Assembly (NCBI GenBank): GCA_964576535.1
Contig: CAZNWB010000004.1
Span: 1 to 64,000, forward strand
Direction of reading: 5' to 3'
Source: 2-02-FULL-66-22 sp964576535
Lineage (GTDB): Bacteria > Methylomirabilota > Methylomirabilia > Methylomirabilales > 2-02-FULL-66-22
Length of the DNA: 64,000 nucleotides
Shown here: positions 9,059 to 17,043 of the stretch, piece by piece
Numbering within the stretch: position 1 is the stretch's first letter
Layout of the letters: the number at the start of each line of letters is the position of its first letter
Program-made: the position numbers and the translations under genes
Notes under the pieces: model-generated
The model's database searches: none
Seen by the model: only the letters and a program-made list of their open reading frames with translations
What the model was told of the DNA's origin: nothing

Positions 9059-9391
9059 ATGCGCCGAAAACAGCCCCCGCTGCCGCCGCCCAAAACGCGG
9101 CACGAGGCACTCCGGGTCTTTCGGGAAGCTCTTGCCGACGGCTTCGTTGAACGGACCGACTACACCAAGCGGAGAATGACGGAGCGCAAGGTTGACGATG
9201 CCGACTTGCCCTCGGTAGCGAAGACTGGGATTTGCTGGGAAGGGGAGTTCCATATGAAGACCGGTGATTATCGCTATCGCGTGGAGGGTTATGACGGAAA
9301 TCGCCATACTGTTGCCGTCGTGTTTGAAATTCTGGGACCGAAGGCGGTCAGGCTCATCACGGTGTTTAGGCCGAGGAGGGAGCCAAAATGA
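9059..9391 (+). CDS. DUF4258/MqsR-like toxin candidate
   Basis: 110 residues. A Pro-rich basic N-terminus is followed by a small alpha+beta region with HEALRVFREALADG and, at the C-terminus, YRYRVEGYDGNRHTVAVVFEIL and a VRLITVFR strand. This is the layout of DUF4258/MqsR-type RNase toxins (BECR-like fold). The main support is context: its stop overlaps (ATGA) the start of a YgiT-type zinc-finger/XRE antitoxin. RNase activity is inferred, not shown. Confidence 0.6.
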   Translation: MRRKQPPLPPPKTRHEALRVFREALADGFVERTDYTKRRMTERKVDDADLPSVAKTGICWEGEFHMKTGDYRYRVEGYDGNRHTVAVVFEILGPKAVRLITVFRPRREPK

Positions 9392-9906
9392 CCTGTCGCC
9401 AGTGCGGAAAGCCTATGAAGGCTGATACGCGACCCTATCACTACACTGAGTCGGGGCTGGACAACGTCTACCTAATTGGGATCCCCCGTTTCGTATGCGA
9501 CAACGGTCACGAAACCGTTCGGATTCCTCACATGGTCGAGCTCCACGCCAAGCTTGGTGAAGCGATCCTGAAGAAGCCGGCGCTGCTGACTGGTCAGGAG
9601 ATGCGCTTCCTACGGAAGCAGAGCGGTCTGCTGGCCCGCGATGTTGCCGAGCAGCTCGGGGTGAGCCCGATTCAAGTCAGCCGATGGGAGAACGACAAAA
9701 GCAGAGTTCCTATCGCCCGCGACAAGCTATTTCGGTTGATTCTTGTGCGCCGACTCGAAGAGCAGGTCAAGAAAATACTCATCCCGCGTTACCTGGATTT
9801 CTTGAACCAACTCCCGAGCAAGCCGGCCGCGGAGCCAGAAATTCGGTTGAACCCGAAAGCTTGGCAGCGTCCTCAAAGCCCACTTGCCGCAGCCCTGACG
9901 GCCTAA
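9388..9906 (+). CDS. MqsA/YgiT-type antitoxin (zinc finger plus XRE HTH)
   Basis: 172 residues. The N-terminal zinc-binding region has CRQCGKPM and a later FVCDNGHE. The C-terminal XRE helix-turn-helix reads LTGQEMRFLRKQSGLLARDVAEQLGVSPIQVSRWEN near 74-109, the standard MqsA design. The DNA-binding half should autoregulate the pair. The tail beyond residue 140 is longer than in E. coli MqsA (131 aa). Four-nt overlap with the upstream toxin candidate. Confidence 0.82.
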   Translation: MTCRQCGKPMKADTRPYHYTESGLDNVYLIGIPRFVCDNGHETVRIPHMVELHAKLGEAILKKPALLTGQEMRFLRKQSGLLARDVAEQLGVSPIQVSRWENDKSRVPIARDKLFRLILVRRLEEQVKKILIPRYLDFLNQLPSKPAAEPEIRLNPKAWQRPQSPLAAALTA

Positions 9907-10000
9907 TATCGCGGGCGCGGACTGGATGGTGGCGGCCTGACGAGAGGCCGACGCAATTTTTTGCTTGCAATGTCTGAGCGGATCTAGTAAAAGGGCACTT

Positions 10001-10183
10001 ATGAGCGTCGCCTCCAGTTCTTGGGACCAGGTTATCCACCGAAAGATTCGGGTGCTCGACGTGGGATTGTTCCTGAGTGCCATGGAGCGCGCCCAGCAGT
10101 GCGCTCCTCATGACCAACGGAAGCACATCGACCCTGTCGTGAAGGAGCTGCGAAGCCAGGTTGAATTGAAAAGGCGACGGTAG
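10001..10183 (+). CDS. small hypothetical protein
   Basis: 60 residues from ATG 10001. Mostly helical and charged (SWDQVIHRKIRVLDVG...KHIDPVVKELRSQVELKRRR). No domain recognised. Weak AAAAGGG ribosome site. It lies between the antitoxin and the small XRE gene; the support is an open frame and protein-like composition only. Confidence 0.4.
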   Translation: MSVASSSWDQVIHRKIRVLDVGLFLSAMERAQQCAPHDQRKHIDPVVKELRSQVELKRRR

Positions 10184-10265
10184 GGTTAGTTTCCCCAAGT
10201 CCGCCGCACGACGTCCTGCTCTTCTGAGCCTCGCGCCGTGCCTCCTTGGGTTCAAGGAGGTTTCG

Positions 10266-10472
10266 ATGGACGGCGTTGCTGTTTCTGCCCGCAAGCCTCC
10301 AAGCCTCATTCGCCTCGCCAGACAACTATCCGGACGCTCTCTGACCGAGGTCGCCCGAGAACTCGGCGTCACCCCGGGGCATCTCTGCAAGATTGAAAAA
10401 GGCGAGCGCGCCGCCGGGCGGGACCTTGCCGTCCGACTGGTGAATCTCTTCATCGGGGGCGGCGCGCCGTGA
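10266..10472 (+). CDS. small XRE-type helix-turn-helix protein
   Basis: 68 residues. The core LIRLARQLSGRSLTEVARELGVTPGHLCKIEKGERAAG (residues 15-51) is a complete XRE/Cro-like HTH. GGAGG lies directly upstream (TCAAGGAGGTTTCG). Likely a repressor or copy-control regulator of the element's replication gene 44 nt downstream. Confidence 0.75.
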   Translation: MDGVAVSARKPPSLIRLARQLSGRSLTEVARELGVTPGHLCKIEKGERAAGRDLAVRLVNLFIGGGAP

Positions 10473-10515
10473 ACACTCCCCACCTCGCGGCCGCGCTCGG
10501 CACGAGGGCACGGCG

Positions 10516-12048
10516 ATGACGACGCCCCACGAGGTCATCGCCCGGCCGGATGACTCCGCTCCATTTGTTATCGGCGCTATCCTTCAGCATGCGGAAGCCC
10601 TTCCGAAGATCAGGACCGTCCTTCACCCTGACGATTTTCCCTTTGAACCGCATAAGCTCATTTTTTCTGCCTCTCTCCGGGTCGCTGAACGAGGGGATCC
10701 CGTTGACCTTGCAACGGTCGTAAAGGAACTCGCGAGCGCCGGCCAACTCGAACGCGCGGGCGGCTGGCAAGAGGCGGAGCGGCTGGCCTCCCTTTTCTGC
10801 CCTCTCGGCAACCTTATCGGGCACGCGCGAATCGTGAGGGAATTGGCGATTGGCCAGAGGGCCGGGGCCATCGGCCTCACCCTCCATGAGCAGGTAAAAC
10901 AAAACGGCCACGATGCGGGAGCGCGTATCGCCGAGGCCGTCACCCGCTTGACCATCCTGGGGAAATCCCTGACGCCCGCCAGTCCGTCCGTCGGCCTCTC
11001 CCTCGAATCGCCCGTGGCCATTCTGCGAAAATCTCGGAACCAAGGGGAGCCGGTTTCGACAGGGATCGCCCCATTGGACGAGCGCCTCCGTGGCGGTCTT
11101 CGGACCGCGAGGATCCTGGTGGTGGGCGCGCCTCCTGGAACGGGGAAGACTTCGCTCATGGTCCAGCTTGGCCGGGAAATGGGGGAGCGCGGTTGTGCCG
11201 TGGCGTACCTGCCGCCGGATGAGGGCAATGAACCGCCAAGTGTCAGGCTTGGCCAGCAACTCGGGTATGAACGGGACCTCCTCCAGAGTGGGCACGAGCC
11301 GACGCTCAATGCGATGGAGCGGGAGATCGAGGCCCTTCACCTCAAGTTTCCAGAGCCGACCGAGGAGGACGGGACCATTGAGGGCACCGTGGAAGCCCTG
11401 GTCCGCGACTTTCCTGACCTCCGAAAAGTTTTCATTCTGGATTCGATCCAAACCGCGCGCACACGCGAGACGGGCGAAGAATACCATTCCCCCCGTGAGC
11501 GCGTTGAGCGAAATGCCCGCACGGTTCGGCGGCTGACCAATGATTGCAACCTCATGACCATTTATGTGAGCGAAATGGCCCGCGGCTGGTATCGAGCACG
11601 TAAGGAAGATGAACGCTCCGCGGACCTGGCGGCCTTTGCTGAGACACGCGCCATAGAGTTTACGGCCGATGTCCTCTTGACGCTCCGGGCGAGCGAGGAG
11701 GACCCCGATCTGGTGACGGTGCGGCTCCCAAAGAACCGATTGGGGGGCCGGGCGCCATTCCTGATGCGGCTGGACCGGAAGCGGGCCATGTTCACGGTGG
11801 TGGACGGAGATCCAACTCAGGGGATGAGGGATACAGCCCGAGTCGCGCTTGTCGAGCACCAACGGGGAGAAATTATGCGGGCACTCCAGCAGCAGCCACG
11901 GCTGACGACCTCGCAACTCTCCCAAGCGGTTGGTGGACAACGGCAGGCCTTCCTAGAGGCGCTCCGGCAATTGAAGGAGGGCGGGTTGGTGACGTGGAAG
12001 CCAGAAGGGCGGACTGTGGTGTATCATTTGTGTGAGGTGCCAGGGTGA
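10516..12048 (+). CDS. DnaB-like replicative helicase with C-terminal winged helix
   Basis: 510 residues. The N-terminal DnaB-like domain (PFVIGAILQHAEALPKIRTVLHPDDF...HKLIF) is followed by a RecA/DnaB ATPase core. Walker A is GAPPGTGKTSLM near 208, Walker B VFILDSIQ near 310, and a sensor-like LTLRASEEDPDLV follows. The last 60 residues (GEIMRALQQQPRLTTSQLSQAVGG) look like a winged helix, unusual for DnaB. It probably unwinds the element's origin; iteron-like repeats begin 3 nt after its stop. Confidence 0.75.
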   Translation: MTTPHEVIARPDDSAPFVIGAILQHAEALPKIRTVLHPDDFPFEPHKLIFSASLRVAERGDPVDLATVVKELASAGQLERAGGWQEAERLASLFCPLGNLIGHARIVRELAIGQRAGAIGLTLHEQVKQNGHDAGARIAEAVTRLTILGKSLTPASPSVGLSLESPVAILRKSRNQGEPVSTGIAPLDERLRGGLRTARILVVGAPPGTGKTSLMVQLGREMGERGCAVAYLPPDEGNEPPSVRLGQQLGYERDLLQSGHEPTLNAMEREIEALHLKFPEPTEEDGTIEGTVEALVRDFPDLRKVFILDSIQTARTRETGEEYHSPRERVERNARTVRRLTNDCNLMTIYVSEMARGWYRARKEDERSADLAAFAETRAIEFTADVLLTLRASEEDPDLVTVRLPKNRLGGRAPFLMRLDRKRAMFTVVDGDPTQGMRDTARVALVEHQRGEIMRALQQQPRLTTSQLSQAVGGQRQAFLEALRQLKEGGLVTWKPEGRTVVYHLCEVPG

Positions 12049-12051
12049 AGA

Positions 12052-12176
12052 GGTTCCGAGGTTCCGACGAGGTTCCGACGAGGTTCCCGGAACCAGGTTC
12101 CGAGGTTCCCGCACTATATAGGAGTGCGGAACCTGGGAACCACGTCAGCAACCCTGTCTTTCCCTGCCGGGGAACC
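12052..12176 (+). repeat. GGTTCC iteron-like cluster, candidate replication origin or operator
   Basis: Six GGTTCC (12052, 12060, 12071, 12082, 12096, 12104) and four GGAACC (12089, 12128, 12136, 12171) occur in 125 bp. Between them lies GCACT-ATATAGG-AGTGC (12111-12127), an AT-rich dyad. Spacing near one helical turn (11, 11, 14) fits protein binding on one face. Position after a helicase gene suggests an origin; an operator for the next gene is the alternative. Confidence 0.6.
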
Positions 12177-12199
12177 CTCCAGCCGACCTGGAGGCACCT

Positions 12200-12547
12200 G
12201 TGAGTCAAGACCAACCCCTCTTGCATGCCCGCCGGCCACCCGGGAGACCTCGCAAAGTTGGGCACAGTCCGGGCACAGCGGCAGGGCAAGAGGCCATAAA
12301 CACGGGCAAAGTAGGCAGCACACTGGCTTGGCAAGCCATAGCGCCAGTTTCTCCGAGGCTCCTAGACCTCAAGGGGGCGGCGGCCTACCTGGGGGTGAGC
12401 CCGTGGACGGTGCGGGACCTGGAGACGGCTGGCTCGCTCCGGCGCGTCAGGATCCCGCTGGAAAACGGGAAAGAGTTGCGAAAGCTGGCCTTCGACCGTC
12501 AGGACCTGGACCGACTGATCGAGGCGTGGAAGGACCCTCATGGGTAA
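12200..12547 (+). CDS. HTH (excisionase/MerR-like) DNA-binding protein
   Basis: 115 residues from GTG 12200. The C-terminal half, LLDLKGAAAYLGVSPWTVRDLETAGSLRRVRIP...LAFDRQDLDRLIEAW, is a typical winged-helix DNA-binding domain of the excisionase/MerR-like HTH_17 group. The N-terminal 45 residues are low complexity and their DNA holds two GGGCACAG motifs (12260-12281) like those at the element ends. Possible roles are excisionase or packaging/replication regulator. Overlaps the next ORF by 8 nt. Confidence 0.65.
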   Translation: MSQDQPLLHARRPPGRPRKVGHSPGTAAGQEAINTGKVGSTLAWQAIAPVSPRLLDLKGAAAYLGVSPWTVRDLETAGSLRRVRIPLENGKELRKLAFDRQDLDRLIEAWKDPHG

Positions 12548-12914
12548 GCACGCATTGAAAGAGCGCATGCCGAGGGTTCTACCAGACCACCGAAGCGCAG
12601 AGGCCGCGCGGCTTAGGACTGTTTATTGCGAAGTGATGGAGAAACTTCCGAACGCTCCAGCGCCTGCCCGTCGGATTGGGCTTATGTGCGCAGAAGCCTG
12701 GCGGGACTATGAGGACCTAGGGGTCCAGATCGCCAGTGCGAAGAAGAACAGGCGAAGTGCCCTGGACATTCGCCGCCTCAAGAAAGAGCGCCGCCTGGCC
12801 GCTGGTCATTACCTGGGCGGCCTGCGAGCGCTCGGGGCGCTCACCAGTAACAACGGCGACGGGAAGGGCCTGGACCTCGCGGCGGAGTTGGCCAAGCAGG
12901 GGCTCGACACATGA
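12540..12914 (+). CDS. hypothetical protein, possible small terminase
   Basis: 124 residues, helical and basic (RRLKKERRLAAGHYLGGLRALGALTSNN). It overlaps the upstream HTH gene by 8 nt and the large terminase by ATGA. That position and size suit a small terminase subunit, but I see no diagnostic motif, so the call is from context only. Confidence 0.5.
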   Translation: MGKHALKERMPRVLPDHRSAEAARLRTVYCEVMEKLPNAPAPARRIGLMCAEAWRDYEDLGVQIASAKKNRRSALDIRRLKKERRLAAGHYLGGLRALGALTSNNGDGKGLDLAAELAKQGLDT

Positions 12915-14410
12915 CCATCACCGAGTTCCTCGATCGTCTCCGCTGGATTGACGGGACGCCGCTCCGCGATTGCCTTGAACCCTATCGCCGCCGGATCTTC
13001 GAGCAGGCGTTCGAGGAGGATGGTCCGGGCTTCCGTTACAACCTGATCCTGTGCGGGCGGGCAAAGAAGAACTGGAAGTCCGCCGATCTCATCCTGGCCC
13101 TGCTCTGGGCGCTCCTCAAACCGGGGCCTGGGCGCAAGGAATGCTTCCTCGTTGCCTTCGACGAGGACCAGGCGGCCAATGACCTCACGCTCCTCAAGCT
13201 CCTCATTCGAGCGAATTCCGCTCTGGGCAAAGTCCTCTCTATGCGCCAGAACATCGTGAGCCGGAGAGACGGGCGGGGCTTCGCCGAAGTCCTCCCGGGC
13301 CAGTCCCACTTGGGCGAGCACGGGCGCACGTTCCGCTTCCTCGGCATTGACGAGATCCACACGCAGAAGACCTGGGACCTCCTCGAAGCCTTGCAGCCCG
13401 ACCCGACGCGCCTGGACACGCAGACCTGGATCACGTCCTATGCCTCAATTTATCACCGACCGGGAATTCCCCTGTTCGATTTGCGCGCCGCTGGCCGCGC
13501 TGGCACCGATCCACGCATGTTCTTCTCCTGGTACGCCGCCGACTACACGACCGACCCCGCCTTCGCCGAGGCCGACCCGGAGACGCGGGCCAACCCCTCA
13601 CGCGATTCCTGGGCGGACCAGGGCTACCTGGAGCAGCAGCAGCGCCGCCTCCCCGCGCACAAGTACCGCCGCCTGCATCTGAATCTCCCCGGCCTCCCCG
13701 AGGGCTCCGCGTTCCAACCCGAGCCCGTGATGAACGCCATGGACCGAAGTTCTCACGAGCGACCGCCCGAGCCCGGCATCGAATACCGCGCCTTTGTGGA
13801 TATGTCCGGCGGTTCCTCGGACGATGCCGTCCTGGCCATCGGCTACCAGGATCCCGACGGCCGCGCGATCGTGGCCCGTGTGCTGAATCAGGGCCCGCCG
13901 CCGCCCTTCGACCCGCGCAAGGCGGTTGACCGCTTTGCCACCGTCCTCAAGGAGTACGGCATCGCCTGGGTGACGGGTGACAATTACGCCGGGCAGACCT
14001 TCAAGTCCGACTTCGAGGAGCGGGGCATCGCCTACGAGGTGGCGGGCCGGAGCAAATCGAAGTTGTACGAAGCCCTGGAGCCGCACCTCAACGGCTTCCG
14101 CGTCCTCCTCCCGAACATCGCCGAAATTGAGCAGCAACTCCTCGGCCTCGTCTGGCGCGGGGGCAAGATTGACCATCCCGGGGGTGAGCACGATGACTAC
14201 GCCAACGCCGTCGCCGGCCTCGTCCATGTCCTCCTCGGCTCGCAAGCGCAGGAACTTTACATCTCGGGCCTCGGTGACTCGCTTCCCGGGCGCAGTGTCG
14301 ATGAAATCCAGGCCGCTGCTGACGAGTCCTTTCGCATCAAGTCGGAGGTGGGCCGCGAGCGAATCGAAGCCGGGTGCCGCAAAATGGGCGCGTGGTTTCC
14401 AGGAGATTGA
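12911..14410 (+). CDS. phage terminase large subunit
   Basis: 499 residues. DNA-packaging motor and nuclease. ATPase half: Walker A-like GRAKKNWKS at 49-57 and Walker B FRFLGIDEIH at 141-150 (D147, E148). Nuclease half: acidic residues D297 in FVDMSGG, D357 in VTGDNY and D428/D429 in EHDDYANAV fit the RNase H-fold triad. Odd: the P-loop Gly before Lys is Trp (NWKS instead of NGKS). Start overlaps the preceding gene by ATGA. Full length suggests it is functional or recently so. Confidence 0.85.
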   Translation: MTITEFLDRLRWIDGTPLRDCLEPYRRRIFEQAFEEDGPGFRYNLILCGRAKKNWKSADLILALLWALLKPGPGRKECFLVAFDEDQAANDLTLLKLLIRANSALGKVLSMRQNIVSRRDGRGFAEVLPGQSHLGEHGRTFRFLGIDEIHTQKTWDLLEALQPDPTRLDTQTWITSYASIYHRPGIPLFDLRAAGRAGTDPRMFFSWYAADYTTDPAFAEADPETRANPSRDSWADQGYLEQQQRRLPAHKYRRLHLNLPGLPEGSAFQPEPVMNAMDRSSHERPPEPGIEYRAFVDMSGGSSDDAVLAIGYQDPDGRAIVARVLNQGPPPPFDPRKAVDRFATVLKEYGIAWVTGDNYAGQTFKSDFEERGIAYEVAGRSKSKLYEALEPHLNGFRVLLPNIAEIEQQLLGLVWRGGKIDHPGGEHDDYANAVAGLVHVLLGSQAQELYISGLGDSLPGRSVDEIQAAADESFRIKSEVGRERIEAGCRKMGAWFPGD

Positions 14411-14414
14411 AGTC

Positions 14415-14726
14415 ATGGACCACACCGGAATTCTGCCCGCGCTCGGTTGGCTTCCCACCGACCATGCGACGGCCTGCGTTCTCCAGCTCGGGCGGCTGGA
14501 TGCACTGATCGCTGATCTTCAGGCACTCCCGCCCGGCGATCCGCAGGCGGCCGCGAAACTTCACCAGGCGTTTTGCGACGCATCGGCCCTTTACCACGAA
14601 TCAGCCGGACACGCAGCCGGCGGGAGACCGGACCTTTGGTATCTCTCCATGGTGGGGACGCTGAACACGCTTGCGATGCGGCACCAGCTCGAACAATCGC
14701 CGATGCCGTGGGAGCCGTCAGGATGA
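14415..14726 (+). CDS. hypothetical helical protein
   Basis: 103 residues from ATG 14415 with AGGAG 12 nt upstream, 4 nt after the terminase stop. Sequence such as GRLDALIADLQALPPGDPQAAAKLHQAFCDAS looks helical. No family recognised. Its stop overlaps (ATGA) the start of the next microprotein, so it is part of the packaging operon. Confidence 0.6.
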   Translation: MDHTGILPALGWLPTDHATACVLQLGRLDALIADLQALPPGDPQAAAKLHQAFCDASALYHESAGHAAGGRPDLWYLSMVGTLNTLAMRHQLEQSPMPWEPSG

Positions 14727-14809
14727 AGAAGCCGAAGAAACCCGCACCACCGAAACCAATTCACCGCCCGCAGCGGTTCACGGATGCAATTGTCACGAAG
14801 GGGAAATGA
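14723..14809 (+). CDS. Lys/Pro-rich microprotein
   Basis: 28 residues from ATG 14723, coupled by ATGA to the upstream gene and ending 1 nt before the protease-like gene. Strongly basic (MKKPKKPAPPKPIHRPQRF). Possibly a nucleic-acid or partner-binding peptide; support is the tight coupling on both sides. Confidence 0.4.
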   Translation: MKKPKKPAPPKPIHRPQRFTDAIVTKGK

Positions 14810-14810
14810 A

Positions 14811-15791
14811 ATGAGCCAGGTGATGTCGAACGTCAAGCAGTGGGTCGGAACGATCACCGCGACGAGCGCGATGGGCGACGAATGCGAAATGACGGTCAGC
14901 ACCGGCAATCTTGATCGGCAAAATGATCGCGTGATCCCGGGGGGGGCGGACCTGTCGGGCTTCATGCGGAACCCGACGCTCCTGTGGGCCCATGACTATT
15001 CTCAAATTCCCATCGGCTCAGTAACGGCACTGGATGTCGGGCCGTCGGGCATCCGGGCTCGCTGGCGCTGGAACGAACAGGACGAACTCGGCGCCAGAGT
15101 GAAGCGGGCGTGGGATGGCGGATTTATCCGAGGAGCGAGCATCGGCTTTCAACCTCTGGAATTCGAGCGGAATCCGGAGGGGGGGCTAGATTATACGCGC
15201 TGGAGTCTCCTGGAAATTTCCCTGGCCCCGGTTCCGGCCAATGCTGAAGCGGTCCGCGCTTTCAAGCATCTCAAGCTGTGGCCGGAGAAAACCGGGCTGG
15301 GCGTCGATTGGGCGGGCTATCAGAAATGGTTCGAGAGTTCGCCCGCCCCGGGAGGCACGCGACAGAATGAGAGGAGGACACCGGTGGATCAAGAGTTTGA
15401 GAAGATGGACCAAAGGCACGCCGTCATCCAGATGGCCAGCGATGCTTGGGACCGCGTTGATCCTCGGCATGCGGGCGCGGGCACCGTGGTTGCAAGGCCG
15501 GACCTCGCTTCGCTCGACGCGGGATTTATTCCCAAAGAGTGTCGCGGCGGCGCCGGGCTGAATCCGGCTCAACGGGCGGTGTTCGACGCGCAACTCGTGT
15601 TTGCCAGAACGGGCGGCGCGGCCCGAGCCCACAGAGGAAATCTGACCGGAGGGGGCGGGATCGACATCGACCCCGGGACGGTGACCGAGGTGGTGCGGGG
15701 CATCGTCGCGAAACTCATGCAGGGCCTCGGGCCGAAGATCGACCAACAGGTTCGCGCAGCCCTGGCCCGCGCACGCGGCCGGATCGACTGA
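14811..15791 (+). CDS. HK97-type prohead protease-like protein
   Basis: 326 residues. The N-terminal 150 resemble HK97 gp4-type serine proteases: ISTGNLDRQNDRVIPGGADLSGF-like opening (here TVSTGNLDRQNDRV), LLWAHDYSQIPIGSV with the candidate catalytic His, RGASIGFQP with the candidate Ser, and SLLEISLAPVPANAEA. The C-terminal 170 residues are unfamiliar and contain a Gly-rich stretch. In a phage it would mature the capsid, yet no capsid gene follows. Start chosen at ATG 14811. Confidence 0.75.
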   Translation: MSQVMSNVKQWVGTITATSAMGDECEMTVSTGNLDRQNDRVIPGGADLSGFMRNPTLLWAHDYSQIPIGSVTALDVGPSGIRARWRWNEQDELGARVKRAWDGGFIRGASIGFQPLEFERNPEGGLDYTRWSLLEISLAPVPANAEAVRAFKHLKLWPEKTGLGVDWAGYQKWFESSPAPGGTRQNERRTPVDQEFEKMDQRHAVIQMASDAWDRVDPRHAGAGTVVARPDLASLDAGFIPKECRGGAGLNPAQRAVFDAQLVFARTGGAARAHRGNLTGGGGIDIDPGTVTEVVRGIVAKLMQGLGPKIDQQVRAALARARGRID

Positions 15792-15821
15792 CCCAACAAC
15801 TGGACCAGGAGGAGGTACATC

Positions 15822-16304
15822 ATGGGACTATTCACGGGCACTGTGAGTGACACTCAGGACGTGATGGTGGACGAGATCGAGACCGTCGCCCAGGCGAAGG
15901 CCATCGTACTGCAAGCCCGGGAGCGGCTGGCCGCGGCGAAGATTGGGGCCGCAAGGTTCCGGCCCGGGACGATGACAATAGCCGCCGCCACGGCCGCAGA
16001 GGAACTGGAAGCCGCATCCGAGGCGCTTCCCGTTGCCGAGCAGAACCTCGAGACGATCCGCAATCGAGAGCGGCATCGGATTCGGCGGGAGCGATCGCCC
16101 GGCGAGCGGGAACTTCGCCGAAGTCTGCTGGCCGCACTCGAAGGGGCCCGAGCCCGGCTCGCCGTATTGCAGGCATATAAGGACGAGACCGACCGCCTCA
16201 CTGACGGGCGCCCGAATTTCGAGGTCGATCCGAGCCGCGATTGGCCGGAAATTCTGAGTCTGGACGATTGGCGCGAGGCGAATGAGCGTGAAGGGTTACT
16301 TTGA
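15822..16304 (+). CDS. coiled-coil hypothetical protein
   Basis: 160 residues with GGAGG 12 nt upstream. Long Ala/Glu/Arg-rich helices (AKAIVLQARERLAAAKI, LPVAEQNLETIRNRERH) predict a coiled coil; the last 25 residues are acidic. It occupies the place where a phage would carry a scaffold or capsid gene, but no capsid fold is recognisable. It could be a scaffold-like or size-directing factor; this is a guess from position. Confidence 0.6.
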   Translation: MGLFTGTVSDTQDVMVDEIETVAQAKAIVLQARERLAAAKIGAARFRPGTMTIAAATAAEELEAASEALPVAEQNLETIRNRERHRIRRERSPGERELRRSLLAALEGARARLAVLQAYKDETDRLTDGRPNFEVDPSRDWPEILSLDDWREANEREGLL

Positions 16305-16543
16305 GCGCGGGGAGTCAACGGGCCGCCGGGGCTGGCGCCCGAAATGACCTGTCCTGGATCCCCGCGGGCTGCCTCGCCGTAATGACTGACGCGAGGCGGC
16401 TACTCCGTTCGGGATAGGACAGCCCCAAGGGCCTGGGGCGGGAAGGTGCGGGCCGACTCGCCCCGGGTTCTCTTCCTCACGAGGGGAATATCGCGAGGCG
16501 GAGTTGGCCCCCGGTGTCCCCGGTGCGGACTGCGGGAGGAAAC

Positions 16544-16702
16544 GTGAAGCAGCCCGAGCTGGCCTTTCGAGGCTTCGAGTTCTGTGACGGCTGCGGGGCC
16601 AAGCTGGAGCCGGAGTCGCGCCTGTCGGGCCTTTGCCCGGCCTGTCAGGAGAAGGCCATGGAGCACGCCAGGCCGAAGGCTAGACAGGGGGCGCCAGTGT
16701 AG
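16544..16702 (+). CDS. zinc-ribbon microprotein
   Basis: 52 residues from GTG 16544 with GGGAGGA directly upstream. Four cysteines in CDGCGAKLEPESRLSGLCPACQ form a treble-clef/zinc-ribbon type pair. Probably binds zinc; role unknown. Terminator follows 33 nt later. Confidence 0.6.
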   Translation: MKQPELAFRGFEFCDGCGAKLEPESRLSGLCPACQEKAMEHARPKARQGAPV

Positions 16703-16734
16703 GCTATCGTTCAGGCTCAGACAGCCGTAGGAAT

Positions 16735-16767
16735 GCCCTCCGGTTCGCGCCCAGGAGGGCGTTTTGC
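16735..16767 (+). terminator. intrinsic terminator
   Basis: GCCCTCC (16735-16741) pairs with GGAGGGC (16754-16760) across a 12-nt loop, followed by GTTTTGC. Ends the packaging/zinc-ribbon transcript. Confidence 0.65.
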
Positions 16768-16806
16768 GGCCTAGCAGGCGTTAAAACGGAAAAGAGCTAT
16801 CTAAGC

Positions 16807-17001
16807 ATGGCCTCCGCTCTCTGCGAGCATTGTCAGGCCGAATTGCCCGAGAGCACGCAGCGGCGCCGGTTCTGTAACGCCAAGTGCCGGGCGGCGGCGT
16901 GGCAAGCTCAGCGGCGGCGGGAACTGTCCCTGGCCTTGGAGGAGCTGGGGCGGGCGGCGAAGCGACTGGAGCGGATCTCCCGGCGGGAGGTGAGCAGGTG
17001 A
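16807..17001 (+). CDS. CRAA-family zinc-knuckle microprotein (copy A)
   Basis: 64 residues. The N-terminus has CEHCQAELPE and RRFCNAKCRAAAWQ, four Cys in a zinc-binding arrangement, followed by a basic helix RRRELSLALEELGRAAKRLERISRRE. Related small proteins recur at 18208-18374 (broken), 18371-18565 and perhaps 17832-18020. Likely a small nucleic-acid-binding protein; ribosome site weak. Confidence 0.6.
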   Translation: MASALCEHCQAELPESTQRRRFCNAKCRAAAWQAQRRRELSLALEELGRAAKRLERISRREVSR

Positions 17002-17043
17002 GTCTGACAGCAACCGGCGCATTGGAATGAAGGAGGGATTGCC

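Noticed and set aside
12052..12176. CRISPR-like repeats
   Set aside because: Units are only 6 bp, in both orientations, with spacing of 7-15 bp.
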